Origin: Sipunculus nudus | Taxonomy: Eukaryota; Annelida; Sipuncula; Golfingiida; Sipunculidae | Assembly: GCA_026874595.1 (NCBI GenBank) | Contig: CM049311.1 | Span: 55,933,953 to 55,997,952 of the forward strand | Direction: 5' to 3' | Length of the DNA stretch: 64,000 nt | Part shown: positions 38,339 through 48,145 of the stretch, piece after piece | How positions within the stretch are numbered: the stretch's first letter is position 1 | Layout of the letters: every line of letters starts with the position of its first letter | Program-made: the position numbers and the translations under genes | The notes under the pieces: model-generated | Told to the model about the DNA's origin: nothing | Seen by the model: only the letters and a program-made list of their open reading frames with translations | Databases searched by the model: none

Positions 38339-38674
38339 GGCCAAAATAAAAAAAGGTATGGTTCTCAGGCACTTTTTTTCAGAAATCAATGTGGGCGGGC
38401 GCTTTTTTTATTTAAATTTTTTTGGTATGTTTCGATAAAAATGTCAAATGATAAGGGAAAAGCATGAAAATAACAGTTTTATTTTGCTAAATAAGTAAAA
38501 GCACTACAAAACAAAGGAAATTGTATGGTTTTATCTTCTTGAAAGAATTGTCGGAGCGGCAGCAGCTCAAAATTGGAAAGTTTTTCATGAAAATCAAAAT
38601 AAAAATTTTTGATGCGGGGGTTTAAATTTGATGCGGGCTGTGCCTGAGAACCATACCTTTAATTTTTTTTGGCC
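38339..38674 (+). mobile_element. Harbinger-like MITE, copy 2 (336 bp)
   Basis: Starts GGCCAAAATAAAAAAAGGTA then TGGTTCTCAGGCAC; the other end is its reverse complement with minor changes. It is flanked by TAA on both sides (38336-38338 and 38675-38677). Neighbouring 240-bp units show the unoccupied site as CTGTGTAATTGTATTAC, so target duplication and precise insertion are visible directly. TAA targets and GGCC-type ends fit PIF/Harbinger. Non-coding. Confidence 0.88.
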
Positions 38675-38930
38675 TAATTGTATTACTTTTAGTTCTTTTA
38701 TTATCAAAGTCAAAAGGTGTGGTTGTATGGTTTACATTTGCTGTGTTATAGCCATCATTATGACGTATCCTGGAGTTCCTAGATTAACTTTTGAAGTCAG
38801 CTGATGGAAAGCCGTGTAACTTTATGTTAGCACTGGATCCTGCTGCTAAAATGTTTATAAAGATTTACATACCTGACACTTTTCTTCTTCCAATTTTGTC
38901 ATCATTAACAGTGTAATTGTATTACTTTTA

Positions 38931-40648
38931 TTAGGGCCCCGCTTTACAAGTGGTGCCCTATAGTGATCACCATGTCAGTCCGTCCTTCCGTCCATAAGTC
39001 CTTCCCTCCTTCCATCTGTGACACTTCCTTTCGCGCGTGATAACTCAACAACAACATCCTGCAGCTTTCCCAAATTCACAGGGATGATTGGTATCTATAA
39101 GGGCTCCAGACCTATAGAATTATAGACCTGTCGGAATTTATATATGGCTGTCACAGCCAAATCGCTGAATTTGTTTCACGCACAATAACTCAACAACAAC
39201 ATACTGCAGCTTTCCCAAATTCACAGGGATGATTAGTACCTATGAGGGCTCTAGACATATCGAATTAGAGACTTGTCAGAATTCAAATATGGCCGCCACA
39301 GCCAAAATGCTGATTTTCTTTTGCACGCAATAACTCAACAACAACATACTGCAGCTTTCCAAAATTCACAGAGATGATTGCTACCTATGAGACCTGGAGA
39401 CCTATTGAATTACAGACATGTCAGAATTCCAATATGGCCACCACAGCCCGATCGCTGAATTTCTTTTGCGAGCATTTACTCAAAAACAACCTATTGCAGC
39501 TTTCCCAAATTCACAGGGATGATTGAAACCTATGAAGGCTCCAGACATGTCAGAATTCCAATATGGCCACCACAGCCCAATCACTGCTTTTCTTTCATGG
39601 GCGATAACTCAACATCAACCTACTGCAGCTTTCCCAAATTCACATGGATGATTGGTATCTATAAGGGCTCCAGACCTATCGAATTACAGACCTGTCAGAA
39701 TTCAAATATGGCTTCCACAGCCAAATCGCTGAATTTCTTTCACACGCAATAACTCAAAAAACAACATACTGCAGCTTTCCCAATTTCACAGGGATGATTG
39801 GTACCTATGAAGGCTCCAGACCTGTTGAATTACAGACTTGTCAGAATTCAAATATGGCCGCCACAGCCAAATTGCTGAATTTCTTTTTCGAGCGATTACT
39901 TGACAACAGCATACTGCAGCTTTCCCAAATTCACAGGGATGATTGGTACCTATGAAGGCTCCAGACATGTCGAATTACAGACTTGACAGAATTCAAATAT
40001 GGCCGCCACAGCCCAATTGCTGATTTTCTTTCGCACGCAATAACTCAACAACAACATACTGCAGCTTTCCCAAATTCACAGGGATGATTGCTACCTATGA
40101 GGGCTCCAGAAATATCGAATTACAGACTTGTCGGAATTCAAATATGGCCGCCACAGCCAAATTGCTGAATTTCTTTTGCGAGCGATTACTCAACAACAAC
40201 CTATTGCAGCTTTCCCAAATTCACAGGGATGATTGGTACCTATGAGGGCTCGAGACCTATTGAATTACAGACATGTCAGAATTCCAATATGGCCACCACA
40301 GCACGATCGCTGATTTTCTTTCGCGTGCAATAACTCATCAACAATCTACTGCAGCTGTATCAAATTCACAGGGATCATTGGTGCCTATGAGGGCTGCTGA
40401 CCTGTTGAATTCAAAATCAAATATGGCTAACAGACTACATTAGGTGATTTTCTGTTACACACATTATTCCAGACTTCTTTAATTTCATTTAGTCCAGAAT
40501 GATTTTTTCCCTCATGCATATTGATAAAAAACCTGTTTCTGTTTGTAGTATTTTTCAAATTTAACTTAATTTTTCACCCATATGTAAACTAATCCAGCAC
40601 TAGCAGAAACACGGGGCCCTCTGAGGACCATTGTCCGACCACATCTAG
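38931..40648 (+). mobile_element. Helitron/Helentron-like element with tandem-repeat core
   Basis: Inserted in a 240-bp unit. The left end reads TTAGGGCCCCGCTT and the right end contains CGGGGCCCT, a short stem (GGAC, CATT, GTCC) and CTAG (40645-40648), after which the 240-bp unit resumes. The core is ten 145-bp repeats. This layout resembles bivalve pearl-type elements. No protein; the short frames follow the repeats. Confidence 0.65.
39035..40440. repeat. 145-bp tandem repeat, about 10 copies
   Basis: GCAGCTTTCCCAAATTCACA or a variant recurs at about 39060, 39207, 39350, 39495, 39625, 39774, 39917, 40061, 40206 and 40350. Each unit also has ATAACTCAACAACAAC, AGGGATGATTG, CCTATGAGGGCTCCAGAC and AATATGGCCGCCACAGCC. 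One unit is about 15 bp shorter. Confidence 0.93.
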
Positions 40649-40895
40649 TTTATTTTATTATAAAAGCCAAGAGGTTTGACTGTATGGTTAACATTTTCTG
40701 TGTTATAGCCATCATTATGACGTACCCTGGAGTTCCTAGATAAACTATTTAAGTCAGCTGATGGAATGCCATGTAACTTTATGTTAGCACTGGATCCTGC
40801 TGCCAAAATGTTTATAAAAATTTACTCACCTAACATTTTTCTTCTCCAAATATGACACCATTGTTAACTGTGTAATTGTATTACCATTACTTTAA

Positions 40896-41762
40896 TTGTA
40901 GTTTTGCGAATACTGTTTTCAGCCAGACGCTTCCGCCGAGTAGGTGTCCGGAGAACTCCTCCGTAACCGCTGGGCGGAATTTTACGAAACCGGGGATTAT
41001 GTTTGGGTCATATGTGAACTGCTGCGCCTCGATTTTGTTTCGACCTCTGACCTTTCCTCTGCGCTCTGCGTCCATCTGTGCGTCTTTTTTTGACACATTA
41101 ACCCACATATCTCGGGAACTGTTTGAATGATCGGGAAAAAAATTTTGCACAAATGTAGCCCTTGGATAGCTTTATGACATACATAACAAATGGTGGCGCC
41201 ACCTACAACCTTTTTTGCGTGTCAATCTGTTCATTTGCCTTGGGATAAATTCACATATCTCTGCATTGGTTGGACTTATCCACCTGAAATTTTGCATGTG
41301 TATACATCCTTGATAGCTTTCTGGATTTTGTGGCAGGTGGCACCACCTAAATTTATGTTTACGCTGCAGACATCCAGGCTTTATATCTCGGGAAACGTTT
41401 GACCAATTGGGCCAAAATTTTGCATGTGTATAGATCTCACATAGCTCTTTATCATACACAAAACTGGTGGCACCACCTGGAACCATTTTTGCACAGTGTC
41501 CGTCTGTTTGTCTGCCGTGGGATAAAATCACTTATATCTCGGCAGTGGTTTGACTTTTTACATTTGTATACAATTTGATAGCTTTCTGGATTTTGTGGTA
41601 GGTGGCACAACCTACATACACATTTCGGCTGCAGACATCTATGCTAATATGCAATACACCTCACTTTATTTCCCCTTGTTACTCAATCCATGCCTCACTT
41701 CAACCGTCCCACTCTGATTTCGGCGGATACACGTAGTCGCTTGTCGACTACCCGTATTCTAG
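40896..41762 (+). mobile_element. Helitron-like element with clear 3' hairpin
   Basis: Occupies the next 240-bp unit at almost the same position as the previous element. The 3' end has a perfect 7-bp stem GTAGTCG, loop CTTGT, CGACTAC (41733-41751), seven bases, then CTAG (41759-41762), followed by the resumed unit (TTCATTTTATTATCAAAGC). That is the canonical Helitron 3' structure. The left edge is uncertain by about 20 bp. The interior contains four GGTGGCGCCACC-type motifs and no transposase. Several short frames on both strands are incidental. Confidence 0.72.
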
Positions 41763-42308
41763 TTCATTTTATTATCAAAGCTTAGAGGTATGGTTGTATG
41801 GTTAAGATTTTCTGTGTTATAGCCAGGATTATGACGTTTCCTGGAATTCCTAGATAAACTATTAAAGTCAGCTGATGAAAAGCCATGTAACTTTATGTTA
41901 GCTTTGGATCCTGCTTCTGAAATGTTTATAAAGATTTACTTACCTGACATTTTTCTTCTCCCAATATTGCCATCATTAACTGTGTTATTGTATTTCTTTT
42001 ATTTATTTCATTATCAAAGCCAAAAGGTTTGGTTGTATGGTTATCATTTTCTGTGTTATAGCCATCATTATGACGTATCCTGGAGTTCCTAGATAAACTA
42101 TTTAAGTCAGCTGATGAAAAGCCGTCTAACTTTATGTTAGCACTGGATCCTGCTGCTAAAATGTTTATAAAGATGTAATTACCTGACATTTTTCTTCTCC
42201 CAATATTGCCATCATTAACTGTGTTATTGTATTTCTTTTATTTATTTCATTATCAAAGCCAAGAGGTTTAGTTGTATGGTTAACATTTGCTGTGTTATAG
42301 CCATCATG

Positions 42309-43786
42309 TATCAAACATAATGGACTTTGTAAAAAATTAGGGAAAATAATAACTCACTTAACATGAAAAATTTTGAAACTAGAGTCTATTTTCTCAAGTA
42401 TATAACTATGTTTAATTAAGATTCAATTGTTTACCCAAAATTAGATCTGAATTTTGTAAATTTTTTAAGTTATTAGCATAAAAAAAAATCAGTACCTTAA
42501 ATTTTGCCCGTTTTTTTCCAGTAAGCACCATTGATTTAATTTTCACAGCATGTAAACATAAATATTTAGTTTGTCTAAATCTGAAATTTGAAAATAAAAG
42601 CTTGAAATTAAGCTAGTTATTGATTTTTTTTCTGTAGTCACTTGCTTTGATTACAGATGCAGGGTCCCACTCCAGGTCACTGGAAGTCAGCTATGCCAGG
42701 GTTTCTGATTTGTTACAGTCACTGGGGGAGATCCCCTGCTTTGACAGGTGTACAGTTATTCTCATATCACCACCCCAATCACCCCCCCCCCCCCGCAAAC
42801 CCAACCCACCAAGTGTTATGCAGTAATTGTTATTGTTTTCACTGTATCTCCTTAATTGTAATGCTGTTTCCACTCCGATATGCAAAAACTTTCCTTGAAA
42901 AAATAATTCAAGGTGTAATTCAGAAGATGCAATGTTGTGTAATATAGCATTTTTAAAGAAATCAATTTTCTTTTAAATGATTTCAACAAATATAAATGAA
43001 CCCATCAGTATGCTTAAATTATTATAAAATATGAAGCACATTATGGATAAATAAAGACAATTAAAAATTGTGAAATCTAAATCAAGTATTATTTTTAGAT
43101 ATTTATTGTTTTGCAGATTTAAAAAAGATATATTTTTGTGGTAAAAAAATAATAAACATTTGTATGCATGATGTGGTGTTACCTGACAAGATTGAGATTT
43201 ATGATGATGCAGTTGAGAATTATGAATCAACTTTTATATTCAGATATATATGTTAAATTGGAAATGTATAGAAATATAAACTTAAATTAGAAAATAATTG
43301 ATGTGATAAAAAAATCAGGATTTAATACAAACATTTGTTCATTATTTTCCTGCCTCAGCAGAATTTGAGATCAGGCCCTGTTTTATGTTGTTAATTAGCT
43401 ATATTTCAACTGTATCGTTTCATAAAAAAATACATATATATTTAATAATATATATTAAACAAAAAAATAGATGCAATTGAACAAATGTGTAAACTACTGA
43501 AATGTCAACAGTTAATCGAAAAACCAACTAATGATCATGGTAATAGTACAGATCATTTGTTCACAAACTGCTCACATGCTTTAGTTTCAACATTAGGAAA
43601 CACATGGTCAGGTCACAAAATATTTTTTGCAACAATTTCTTGCTCGTCAATACAAACCAATCATATAAACCAACCATGGCCTTTATTACCTCTTCCTCTT
43701 ACACTTTATCTCCATTAGATATTATGTTAGATTTTTACCTTCAAGGTTAACGTCAGCTGAGCACAGTGACCCATAGGTCCCTTGTT
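42309..43786 (+). mobile_element. Helentron-like element, copy A (5'-truncated)
   Basis: Matches copies B (56959-58893, minus) and C (62740-64000, minus): the AAACATAATGGACTTTGTAA region, GGTCACTGGAAGTCAGCTAT or variant, a poly-C tract, and the 3' block GTCAGCTGAGCACAGTGACC ending CTTGTT at 43786. Lacks the 5' hairpin seen in copy B. It abuts the 240-bp repeat on one side and cuts a transposase-like frame on the other. Contains the endonuclease remnant at 43485-43718. Confidence 0.8.
43485..43718 (+). pseudogene. endonuclease (EEP-like) remnant, copy A
   Basis: A 77-codon frame with QQLIEKPTNDHGNSTDHLF and NTWSGHKIFFATIS. From memory, this aligns with the C-terminal end of endonuclease/exonuclease/phosphatase domains carried by Helentron-type and LINE elements (pattern QLI..PT.......DHI.TN ... 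SDHK.I). The catalytic SDH motif reads SGH here. Nearly identical frames occur in copies B and C. Upstream parts of the domain, including the Glu and Asn motifs, were not found, so this is a fragment. Confidence 0.6.
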
Positions 43787-44206
43787 TATCTCTTGGCATG
43801 TGGGACGTTCAATTGGCATTATATCCAAATGCCTTACTGCAATACCAATATGGGTACCATCACATGCAAGCATCTTGGGATGATGTAAACACCAAGGGTC
43901 AATATTCTGCCTGAAGTCAACCTGAAAGGAACTGGCCCAGGAGAAAAACCAGGACACAAACGTGGATTTTGACATGAAAAGTGCACTTTTTGGGTTTGTT
44001 GAACGATATACCCTCGTCATATCTGACACAAAAGCACTAAATGACATTCTTGATGTCATCACTCTGTTAACAAAATCCCACCCAATTTCATCACCACATC
44101 CTGTTTGCTTGGAGAGAAAGTGAATACAGTGCTTTTCACCTTTATAAGTCTCTCTGCACTTCCCAGAGAGGCAGCCAATACCATACACATCACATCGCAC
44201 AGAGGC
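43787..44206 (-). pseudogene. KDZ/CxC-type transposase-like fragment
   Basis: After a strong acceptor (TTGTTTTCTTGCAG, ending at 44207), the minus frame encodes about 140 residues with SVRCDVYGIGCLSGKC, Trp/Phe-rich FVSWFFSWASSF, and KMLACDGTHIGIAVRH, the latter resembling the first acidic motif of transposase-like proteins. Similar sequence occurs, from memory, in CxC-cluster/KDZ-associated proteins and the C-terminal part of HMGXB3. The frame is cut at 43786 by Helentron-like copy A; the last 20 or so apparent residues (NKGPMGH onward) are element sequence. No downstream continuation was found. Confidence 0.6.
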
Positions 44207-44680
44207 CTGCAAGAAAACAACAAAACAACATGATCAAGGGTCACAGACATAGTTATAACTACTAACCAGAGAAAAACCATTATGATTCAGTTTAAGAGCT
44301 TCAAAAAGGTTTTTTTAATTCTTAATAACATAATGTATTTTTCTATATATTTATTGACAAATACAAAACAGTTGTACCACTGTGTAACAGTGAAAAGATT
44401 TATTGATTTTTTTTATATTCTGCTTGCCCCAGCAACTGAGTGACACTTTTGCATTACTCTTATCTTGGTTCTGTACTTGACATTTTGGGATATCCAAATG
44501 CTCAAACTTTTAAAAAAAGACACCAATCAATTATCTACATAATTCTATTATACAAGCTGGGCTTGAGACAGAGCAATTCTCTCCGTATTAATTCTACTAA
44601 TGGTTGCCAAACTGGGAATGTTGCTTATTTCTGTTTTCCCACACAATTCCCCTACTGCTTTGATAACATTTGGTATTTTT
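44207..44680 (-). other. intron-like or spacer sequence
   Basis: Lies between the KDZ-like exon and the coiled-coil frame. AT-rich, with a pyrimidine-rich tract and acceptor at its low end. No coding signal. Whether it belongs to one transcription unit is unknown. Confidence 0.35.
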
Positions 44681-45628
44681 TCAAATGAAAAAATTATTAT
44701 CTAGCAGCTTTTGAACGCATATGCGCGTGTTTGTACTGTATGTTGCAGTTTTTTGGTCAAACAGCTCTAAAGATTCAATTTCATTATCCTGAAGGAGGCT
44801 TTGCAAATAATCTATATTCTGCTCTAATTCATCCCTCTCTAATTCTAAGTCAGTAATCTTGCTAACACATTTCTCGTGCTCATTTGATACCTTTAGCATG
44901 TCATCTACTTGGCATTGTAAAGATAGCTTTTCTTTTTCAATTGATTTCAACTGGCACTCTAATGTTTTTATTCTAGATTTGAAATCAGGTAGCTCTGCTT
45001 CCACTTTGGCTCCCTTAGATTTAACCTTATCTAGGCTTTGGCTGTATTTTTCTTTGTCTTTCAAAGCAGCTTTAAGTTTACTTTCAACTTTTGTACACTT
45101 ATCCTTCATCTCAGACAATTTTGCTACCTTGGCTTGTCTACTGGTAATCAGTTGATCCGTTTTTCTTTTTAAGTGCTTTTTTTCAGACCTGAGGTTTTCA
45201 ATTCCCTCTGTTTGCATTTCCAATAGGGATGCTTGTTTTGCAATTTCTATCTCTCTTTGCTCCAATTCTTTCTGAATATCAGTCTTTTATTTCTTAATTT
45301 TTTGAATTAAACTTTGTGATGGACCTGTACATTCTGGCACTGAAAATACTTTTTCTAAGAACGAGTCCAATTTTGTCCCTCGAAGGGATTTTCTTGAATT
45401 GAGAATCCTGTGAATTTTGGACTTCAGTGCATATTCAACAGATGGGTGAAGTTCATGAAATCTGACTAAACTAGAGAAATTCAGATTATTTGCTTTGATG
45501 GCAGAGTAAATATCAAGTATGGCTCTGATAGTTATTACCTCACCATTTACTTTAAGGACATTATTTGATAGCTGCTCACTGGTCAAGCCTTTCTTAACCT
45601 CAGAAAGTTCAATATATCCTGGTTCCAT
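44681..45628 (-). pseudogene. truncated coiled-coil gene, relative of the 22.6-26.8 kb gene
   Basis: ATG at 45628 (ATCATGG context) opens MEPGYIELSEVKKGLTSEQ. After 113 codons the frame meets TAA (45289-45287), then continues in phase with about 200 codons of heptad-like coiled coil, ending TYSTNTRICVQKLLDNN. That last motif corresponds in position and pattern to QFTLEVEKCCMELATE after the coiled coil of the larger gene, just before its transposase-like region. The rest is missing. The in-frame TAA shows decay, although a small unrecognised intron using CTGATATTCAG (ending near 45271) as acceptor cannot be excluded. Confidence 0.6.
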
Positions 45629-45903
45629 GATGAGATTAAAACATATCAGTGTAACAGTGTAAAGCAAATTATAAAAATAACACTTCAAACTACATGAAGG
45701 AACTCAAATAACAATGAAATAAGAATGATGCCTATCAGGCGATAAAAATAAATAAATGAAACTTTTATCTACAGTGGAACTTTAAGAATTATGTAAAATG
45801 CTTCTAAAGCAAAACATTTCTAAAATAAATGATAAACAGTAGAAAAGAACAGACTAAGTCTACTGAAGCATTTGCTTTGAATAGTGTACATTTAAAGACT
45901 GAT
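45629..45903. other. short non-coding spacer
   Basis: AT-rich, separating two minus-strand frames. Nothing recognised. Confidence 0.4.
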
Positions 45904-46279
45904 CTACTCAGTGTCAGAGCCTCTTCCCATGCCGGATTCTAGTTCACGCATATAATACATGTGGTCCTCTAATCCCTGTATCAAGGAACTATGGAACTGG
46001 ACAAGTAAATTGTCATATGAGGGAGGTACATGAAGGAACTCCTCGATTGCAGATAATTTGGATTCCACTTTCTTGATCACATTGTGTATTAGTTTAAATC
46101 TTCTCAGAGCTTCATTTGGCTCGGAGTTTTCCAGGAATAGCAAAATGTCTTCTACAGTTTGGCAGAAAAATGTGCAAAATCTCAAATGTGGTTCTGCCAT
46201 ACATGCCAGGAAAGCATCATTAACTGCTTGCCTAAGTTTTGTTACAAAGGGTGCAATAGTGGGTGAAATGTTCAAAATG
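45904..46279 (-). CDS. possible terminal exon, unknown product
   Basis: Open frame of about 125 codons ending at a TGA (45904-45906). It may begin after the acceptor GTGTGAACAG at 46280, giving ILNISPTIAPFVTKLRQAV through ELESGMGRGSDTE. Composition looks coding (mixed helix-forming residues, Cys/Phe cluster RFCTFFCQ). The phase would match a GATCT/GTAACC donor at 47190, but that pairing skips another coding-looking segment and the acceptor is weak. No family recognised. Confidence 0.4.
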
Positions 46280-46364
46280 CTGTTCACACGTTATTAATAA
46301 TTCCCTGTTGGAAGGGTACATTGCCCCTATTGAGCGAAATGCTAAACTGGATGGTAGGCAAACT

Positions 46365-46529
46365 TTAAACATTGTCTTGAGATGACACTGTTTCAGGAGC
46401 AGTTTTCACGCTGTCTGAACTTATAGAGTCTGGGATAGGAATTGATATCTTGTTTAGTTCATATTGTTCCCACTCATAAACTGAATGCTGACCTTCGTGT
46501 TCCTGACCACAGAGCTGGTGGGCTACTCT
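46365..46529 (-). CDS. probable terminal exon, 54 residues, unknown product
   Basis: After the acceptor AAGACAACAG (ending at 46530) the frame reads RVAHQLCGQEHEGQHSVYEW, continues through EQYELNKISIPIPDSISSDS and ends ETVSSQDNV with a TAA at 46367-46365. The first part looks conserved-type; the tail is Ser/Thr/acidic, as often at protein C-termini. Too short to have been picked up as a long open frame. Probably part of the same decayed mobile-element gene cluster as the frames on either side; function unknown. Confidence 0.4.
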   Translation of the reverse strand, partial: RVAHQLCGQEHEGQHSVYEWEQYELNKISIPIPDSISSDSVKTAPETVSSQDNV

Positions 46530-46689
46530 CTGTTGTCTTCAAACCTGTGGGAAATGGCCATTCATCAGATGAAACCAATGAAAATGTTGGATCTAAGACC
46601 GGGATGGGGATCAGCACAACACCAGAGTTGACTTACATTTCTTTATTGTACTTCAATATAACTGGCAAGAGGCTTAAGGCTGGTCTGGT

Positions 46690-47060
46690 CTGATCTGGTG
46701 GGGCTTACAACTATCCCTTTTATACCTGTCCAGAAGGGGGCCAGGGTTCCAGCTCTGACTCCCTGCCATGGTATGCATAAAATTAATATTACAATATACA
46801 CGGTGACCAATAAGTAATGTAGAATCTGTAAACATCTTTCTGTTGACTAAATATGGTATATGGGGTGACCAGCACTGTACAGCTTGTGACCCCTGTCATG
46901 CCACAGGAATGTTGGTACCCTGCTTACTCAGCCAGGGTCAGCTTCAAGGCGTGGCACTCAGTGCTGAATAGAATTTACTTTACAAGAATACTCTGTTCTA
47001 TTTGCTTTATATTACATATATCTTCAAGTATTAACATTAATAACATATTCTATTAAATAT
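46690..47060 (-). other. short exon-like segments
   Basis: Candidates: MAGSQSWNPGPLLDR from an ATG at 46769 in ideal context to a donor CAG/GTATAA at 46726; and a segment near 46985-46870 reading YQHSCGMTGVTSCTVLVTPY downstream of GTAAGCAG. Neither could be joined in phase with confidence to its neighbours. Confidence 0.25.
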
Positions 47061-47189
47061 TTTCAATAATTTAAGATTCGTTATAAAGATTATAATATTA
47101 TAATGACTTTTAATCTTGGAAATTACTTACTGTGAGGTTAATATAGTTATTGGTCACATTTTCACTGGCAGCACATTTCATTTGGTTAC

Positions 47190-47485
47190 AGATCCAGAAA
47201 CATATAGTGGGAAAGTGATCTCCCTGCAGGGACTTTATCAAATTTGTCTGATAGATTAGGAAGAGTTTGACTTTTCCTTAGTGCACATGTTCCAAAATTA
47301 TCAGCATCTATTATATAACAAATTTCTTTGTGAGAGAGTGACAGCATATATTTTTTATTATGTAAATGGCATCCAGTAAATACATGAACACTCAATGATG
47401 GTACCGAAGATTTTGGTTCCTCTTCTGAACCAGTCGTGGTTTCTGGCACAAAGATCGATGCGGTTTCTGGCACAAAATGGGCCAT
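47190..47485 (-). CDS. possible 5' exon of a minus-strand gene
   Basis: ATG at 47485 in strong context (AAGATGG), directly after TTCTTATTTGTAG, an acceptor-like tract. The frame begins MAHFVPETASIFVPETTTGS, with FVPET twice, and continues through LSVHVFTGCHLHNKKYMLSL to about 47190, where GATCT/GTAACC could be a donor; otherwise it stops at 47186. No domain recognised. It lies upstream, on the same strand, of the coiled-coil and KDZ-like fragments. Confidence 0.45.
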
Positions 47486-47499
47486 CTTCTACAAATAAG

Positions 47500-48055
47500 A
47501 AAAATAAAATGTTAATTGTAATATTTTTTTGGCAGACTGGCTAAAAACTAACAACTGTTCCTGGTTTGTCATTATTGGGAATAACCAGCTTTTGTTGTTT
47601 TTTTTTAAATATATTTTACATGGCTTGTTCAAATCATGAACACTGTTAAAGTTCAGGATAAACATGTATAAAAAAATAAAAATATACAAAATTGAAGCCA
47701 TTAATTTCATGATTAAAATCAATTAAATCACATTATTTTAAACTGTACAATTAACAGCATACACACTGATTTAATTTTTGCAATATTTCAGACAGACTGG
47801 CTGAAAATTAACAATTTTTCTGGTCTGCAATCATGGGGAAAAATGAACCAGCTTTTGATTTTTTATATCATATTTTATATTGCTTGTTCAAACCATGAAC
47901 ACTTAAATATCATGGTAAAAAATGTAAAAAAAAAAAAAATAAAAATATACAAAAATGAACCCATTTATTTGATGAATAAAATAAATTTAATCACATTTAT
48001 TTAACTGTACAATTAACAGCATATACACACTGATTTAAAGGCCTGAATAGCCTAC
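47500..48055. repeat. roughly 275-bp tandem duplication
   Basis: Two diverged copies (about 47500-47780 and 47781-48055) share CAGACTGGCTAAAAACTAAC or variant, GAACCAGCTTTTG, TTGCTTGTTCAAA with CATGAACACT, and ATACACACTGATTTAA. The first copy lies just upstream of the 47485 start codon. No coding capacity. Confidence 0.75.
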
Positions 48056-48145
48056 ATACCCAGAGATTTTGTAATTATTTCATTTAGGGTAAAAGGCCTT
48101 AATTTTTATGCAAGACTCAATAAGTCTAATTAAATTATGGGTCAC

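Larger units (their letters stand above)
38101..42308 (-). repeat. 240-bp tandem repeat, split by three insertions
   Basis: Units of about 240 bp occur at about 38101-38338 (diverged), 38678-38930, 40649-40895, 41763-42004 and 42005-42243, plus a partial unit to 42308. They share TTATCAAAGCCAAGAGGTTT, GTGTTATAGCCATCATTATG, CCTGGAGTTCCTAGAT, GTCAGCTGATG and GCACTGGATCCTGCTGC. Minus-strand units carry GTCAG followed by GTAAGTAAATCTTT or variants and an acceptor-like AG 27 bases later. The 87-codon minus frame at 42189-41926 runs through a unit and has no recognised domain. Inserted elements occupy 38339-38674, 38931-40648 and 40896-41762. Confidence 0.88.

Noticed and set aside
32450-40440. Regularly spaced repeats as a CRISPR array
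   Set aside because: The 38-, 54- and 145-bp arrays are head-to-tail satellites with no unique spacers or cas genes, in a eukaryotic genome.
41172-41531. A 119-codon minus-strand frame
   Set aside because: It lies wholly within a non-coding Helitron-like repeat and shows no conserved motif; similar repeats at 19.9-20.2 kb do not keep it open.
41933-41965. Adjacent GTAAGT and AG in the 240-bp units as a 27-bp intron
   Set aside because: Too short for known animal spliceosomal introns; retained only as a motif shared among repeat families.
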